Positions 51,192 through 53,351 of a stretch of DNA of 53,351 nt are shown in pieces. Origin of the DNA: Clostridium sp. (lineage in GTDB: Bacteria; Bacillota; Clostridia; Clostridiales; Clostridiaceae); contig NZ_JAENWM010000016.1 in the NCBI RefSeq assembly GCF_016650035.1, positions 1-53,351 on the forward strand. The letters run 5' to 3'. Below the pieces are notes generated by a model. The model did no database searches and was not told the DNA's origin. It was given only the letters and a program-made list of their open reading frames with translations. The stretch's first letter is position 1. Each line of letters starts with the position of its first letter. Made by a program: the position numbers and the translations under genes.

Positions 51192-52988
51192 TTATAATCC
51201 CAATGCTTCTAATTTTTCCTTAGTTGGATTACCACTTTCATCCCAGCCTCGCTCCAGATAATACTCTGGAAGAAGTTCCGCTAATCTGTGTACATTACCT
51301 TTAGAAGGTCCTTCTGGAATTGGCTCCTCGAGTAATCTTTTTGGCAATGTATCCTGAGATGCATCTATTCCAGCAGCTAAATTAAATTGTCTTTCAATAT
51401 TCCAAATTCTGTCTCCCGCTTCAAGTATGGAGTCCGCGGTGTGATCTGTACCACATACTGCATTATACAAATCAGCATAATCAGGAGCTCCCATAGCAAA
51501 TGATGTAAACAAACATAATCCAAGAGAATCTATAGTTGCAGTTAAATCTTGGAAAATCTTAGTCCAAGTAGCCTTTCCCTCAAGTGAAAATCTATCTAAT
51601 TTTTGTGGAAGTCCTAATATTTCTGGAGATATCATATATCCTCTTACATGGCACCCACCCCTGTTGGATGTTGCGTATGAAAGCCCTTGACCCTGTATAC
51701 CTCTTGGATCATAAGCAGGAATTTCAAGTTTCTTAACTGTCATTGAAAGTTCCGCAGCGCCATATGAATCACAAAGTCTGTATGAACCCTCCGCCATTTT
51801 TGCTCCGAGTCCTTCTGATTTTCCTATTTTTATTGTCCAATCTAGCATTCCCTGTACATTCCCAAATTCTAGTGGAGTCCCTTCAAGTTCTTCTTCTTTA
51901 ATATATCCCTTTTGGTAAAGTTCCATTCCAGCCGCAATGGTTGCGCCTACAGAAATTGTATCCATACCATATTCATTACAGAAGTAGTTTGCCTTGCATA
52001 TTGCATTCATATCAGCTATTCCACAATCCGAACCAAAAGACCAAAGCGTTTCATATTCTGGTCCTCCAACTTCTATACCCATATCTGGTATTTTTACATA
52101 TCTACCACAAGCGATTGGACATCTATAACAAGGATTTTTTCTAACTAAGATATCTTTAGTCATTGTCTCTCCACTAATGTCATCGGCTTTTTCAAAATAA
52201 GACTGCTGGAAATTATTAGTTGGGTGTACACCGTTTTCATTTAGTATATTTACAAGGACTGCAGTTCCGTATGTTGGAAGACCTGCCCCTGTAACCCCAT
52301 TCTCTTTTATGTTCTTCATCCAAACTTTTGAAACCTCTTTTAGCTTTTCAGTATCTGCTATTTGTGGTTTTAAACTTCCTTTAACCGCAATAGCTTTGAG
52401 GTTTTTTGAACCCATAACTGCTCCAACGCCAGAACGACCTGCTGCTCTGTCATACTCATTCATTATGGAACCCATTTTAGATAACCTTTCACCTGCTGGT
52501 CCAATAGTCATAACTTTTGATTTATCTGGCATTTCTTTTTTTATAAGATCAGTAGTTTCTGTAACAAGTTTTCCCCAAAGACTGCTTGCATCCTTTATTT
52601 CTACCTTATCGTCAATTATTGTTAAGTAAACTGGTGAATCTGCTTTGCCTTCAAGTATAATTATGTCATAACCTGTAGCTTTAAATTCAGCTCCCCAGTG
52701 GCCACCTGAATTTGAACAAGCAATTGTTCCTGATTGTGGTGATTTTGTAACTACCATATATCTTCCACCAGTTGGTACAGGAGTACCTGTTAACGGTCCT
52801 GTTATAATTATAAGTTTATTTTCAGGACTTAATGGATCAACCATAGGATCTACTTCATCCATAAATATTTTTGTTCCGAGTCCTCTACCACCAATAAATT
52901 TTTTAGCCATTTCTAAGTCAAGTGCTTCAACCTTAACCGTTCTATCTTTTAAATTAATTCTTAATATTTTACCATTATAACCATACAT
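51192..52988 (-). CDS. aor: Tungsten-dependent aldehyde:ferredoxin oxidoreductase
   Basis: 598 aa from ATG 52988 with GGAGGAGG upstream. Domain 1 begins MYGYNGKILRINL; tungstopterin region GGRGLGTKIF and GGRYMVVTKSPQSG; [4Fe-4S] ligands in CYRCPIACGRY (about 288-298) plus a distant Cys in DSLGLCLF (about 487); pterin contacts EVGGPEYET and DPRGIQGQG. Oxidises aldehydes to acids with ferredoxin, or in gas- and acid-utilising clostridia reduces acids to aldehydes. Leads an operon with the MoaD-like carrier and a small partner. A sigma-54 promoter precedes it. Confidence 0.96.
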   Translation of the reverse strand: MYGYNGKILRINLKDRTVKVEALDLEMAKKFIGGRGLGTKIFMDEVDPMVDPLSPENKLIIITGPLTGTPVPTGGRYMVVTKSPQSGTIACSNSGGHWGAEFKATGYDIIILEGKADSPVYLTIIDDKVEIKDASSLWGKLVTETTDLIKKEMPDKSKVMTIGPAGERLSKMGSIMNEYDRAAGRSGVGAVMGSKNLKAIAVKGSLKPQIADTEKLKEVSKVWMKNIKENGVTGAGLPTYGTAVLVNILNENGVHPTNNFQQSYFEKADDISGETMTKDILVRKNPCYRCPIACGRYVKIPDMGIEVGGPEYETLWSFGSDCGIADMNAICKANYFCNEYGMDTISVGATIAAGMELYQKGYIKEEELEGTPLEFGNVQGMLDWTIKIGKSEGLGAKMAEGSYRLCDSYGAAELSMTVKKLEIPAYDPRGIQGQGLSYATSNRGGCHVRGYMISPEILGLPQKLDRFSLEGKATWTKIFQDLTATIDSLGLCLFTSFAMGAPDYADLYNAVCGTDHTADSILEAGDRIWNIERQFNLAAGIDASQDTLPKRLLEEPIPEGPSKGNVHRLAELLPEYYLERGWDESGNPTKEKLEALGL

Positions 52989-53033
52989 AATAATTCCTCC
53001 TCCATACATTTTGTACTACATGTATATATACAG

Positions 53034-53050
53034 AGCAAGATTGATGCCAA
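53034..53050 (-). promoter_or_regulatory. Sigma-54 (-24/-12) promoter of aor
   Basis: Minus strand: TTGGCAT-CAATC-TTGCT, matching TGGCAC-N5-TTGCW with GG and GC correctly spaced, 46 nt upstream of the aor start and next to a Fis-type activator gene. Confidence 0.8.
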
Positions 53051-53167
53051 GTTAAAACTAAATGTGATTTATTAAAAGTGTTCATTCTAGTGCGTTTAAC
53101 TCACATTAAATAAATTATTTTAAAACGGATTTGTTATTGTCCCAATATAGATCACTTTGTCAGCTTT

Positions 53168-53351
53168 CTACTGTTGCATTTTAGAACAGTGTTCTGTTTC
53201 GGGACAATCAATATTATACTTTTCTATTTTTCTATACAGGGAACTTCTTGCAATATCTAATATTTTAGCAGCAAGGCTCATATTACCTTTAACTTCTTTA
53301 ATAACTTCAGTTATATGTTGTTTTTCCATCTGTTCCAAAGTAATTCCTATA
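53168..53351 (-). CDS. Sigma-54-dependent activator, C-terminal HTH (partial)
   Basis: The 3' end only; the gene runs off the window. About 60 residues are visible: LEQMEKQHITEVIKEVKGN, then MSLAAKILDIARSSLYRKIEKY, the Fis-type helix-turn-helix of NtrC-class enhancer-binding proteins, and a tail with two Cys (DCPETEHCSK). It lies 180 nt upstream of the aor start, with the same direction. Very likely the activator that acts on the aor sigma-54 promoter. The sensor domain is not in view. Confidence 0.85.
   Translation of the reverse strand, partial: IGITLEQMEKQHITEVIKEVKGNMSLAAKILDIARSSLYRKIEKYNIDCPETEHCSKMQQ

Noticed and set aside
1-53351. CRISPR array, prophage, rRNA operon or intact IS
   Set aside because: No regularly spaced repeats, phage structural genes, rRNA or transposase seen on reading both strands.

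Overview
The window is low-GC DNA from an anaerobic, spore-forming Firmicute, most likely Clostridium sensu stricto. Evidence: a tungsten-type aldehyde:ferredoxin oxidoreductase, a flavodiiron protein with rubredoxin and a one-cluster ferredoxin, a YheC/YheD spore-coat ATP-grasp protein, a flagellin lysine methylase, strong GGAGG ribosome sites and frequent TTG/GTG starts. I found no phage, CRISPR array or intact transposon. I cannot name the species.

Layout. 0.1-9.4 kb (minus): a giant pseudokinase/ATPase/TPR/GAF protein whose GGDEF domain is cut off, a secreted M16C metalloprotease, a putative wall lysin and a YggT-like membrane protein. 9.8-17.5 kb: ClC antiporter, undecaprenyl-PP phosphatase, Nudix hydrolase, tRNA-Lys, a nitroreductase, a beta-lactamase-fold exported protein and a HEAT/methyltransferase protein. 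17.6-26 kb (minus): aminopeptidase P, a free-standing DICT-domain protein, zwf plus a cyclase-family hydrolase, a small membrane protein, a MYG1-family protein, a patatin-like lipase, a histidine-kinase remnant and a wall amidase. 26.1-29.1 kb: O2/NO-defence operon (flavodiiron protein, rubredoxin, ferredoxin), then FliB.

29.4-29.7 kb holds a gene that ordinary ORF calling misses: a 97-residue protein with an in-frame UGA directly before Cys, in the context GG-Sec-Cys, followed by a stem-loop that fits a bacterial SECIS. I read it as a HesB-like 'CC/Se motif' selenoprotein. A decayed copy of its 5' end lies at 49.4 kb.

30.0-37.2 kb is a compact peptide-ligase island: ATP-grasp ligase, two Mur-ligase-like proteins without a normal MurF architecture, a YheC/D ATP-grasp protein, a secreted protein with three NlpC/P60 repeats (only the first keeps its catalytic residues) and a 95-aa FIMAH-like protein. 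It looks like a dedicated pathway for building and trimming an amide-linked polymer or cell-surface peptide. Pieces of tRNA-Ser lie close to both ends.

37.3-39.2 kb: a YtrA-type GntR/ABC operon. 39.6 kb: an ankyrin protein. 40.4-45.8 kb: a small multicopper oxidase, then a five-gene flavin/quinone/aldehyde reductase operon facing a HxlR regulator. 46.1-46.4 kb: tRNA-Ser and tRNA debris around a structured GC-rich segment. 46.5-49.3 kb: csoR-copA copper efflux. 49.5-50.6 kb: polysaccharide deacetylase and a CPBP-protease remnant. 50.7-53.35 kb: aldehyde ferredoxin oxidoreductase, a MoaD-like protein and a small partner, with a good sigma-54 promoter and the C-terminal end of a Fis-type activator at the window edge.
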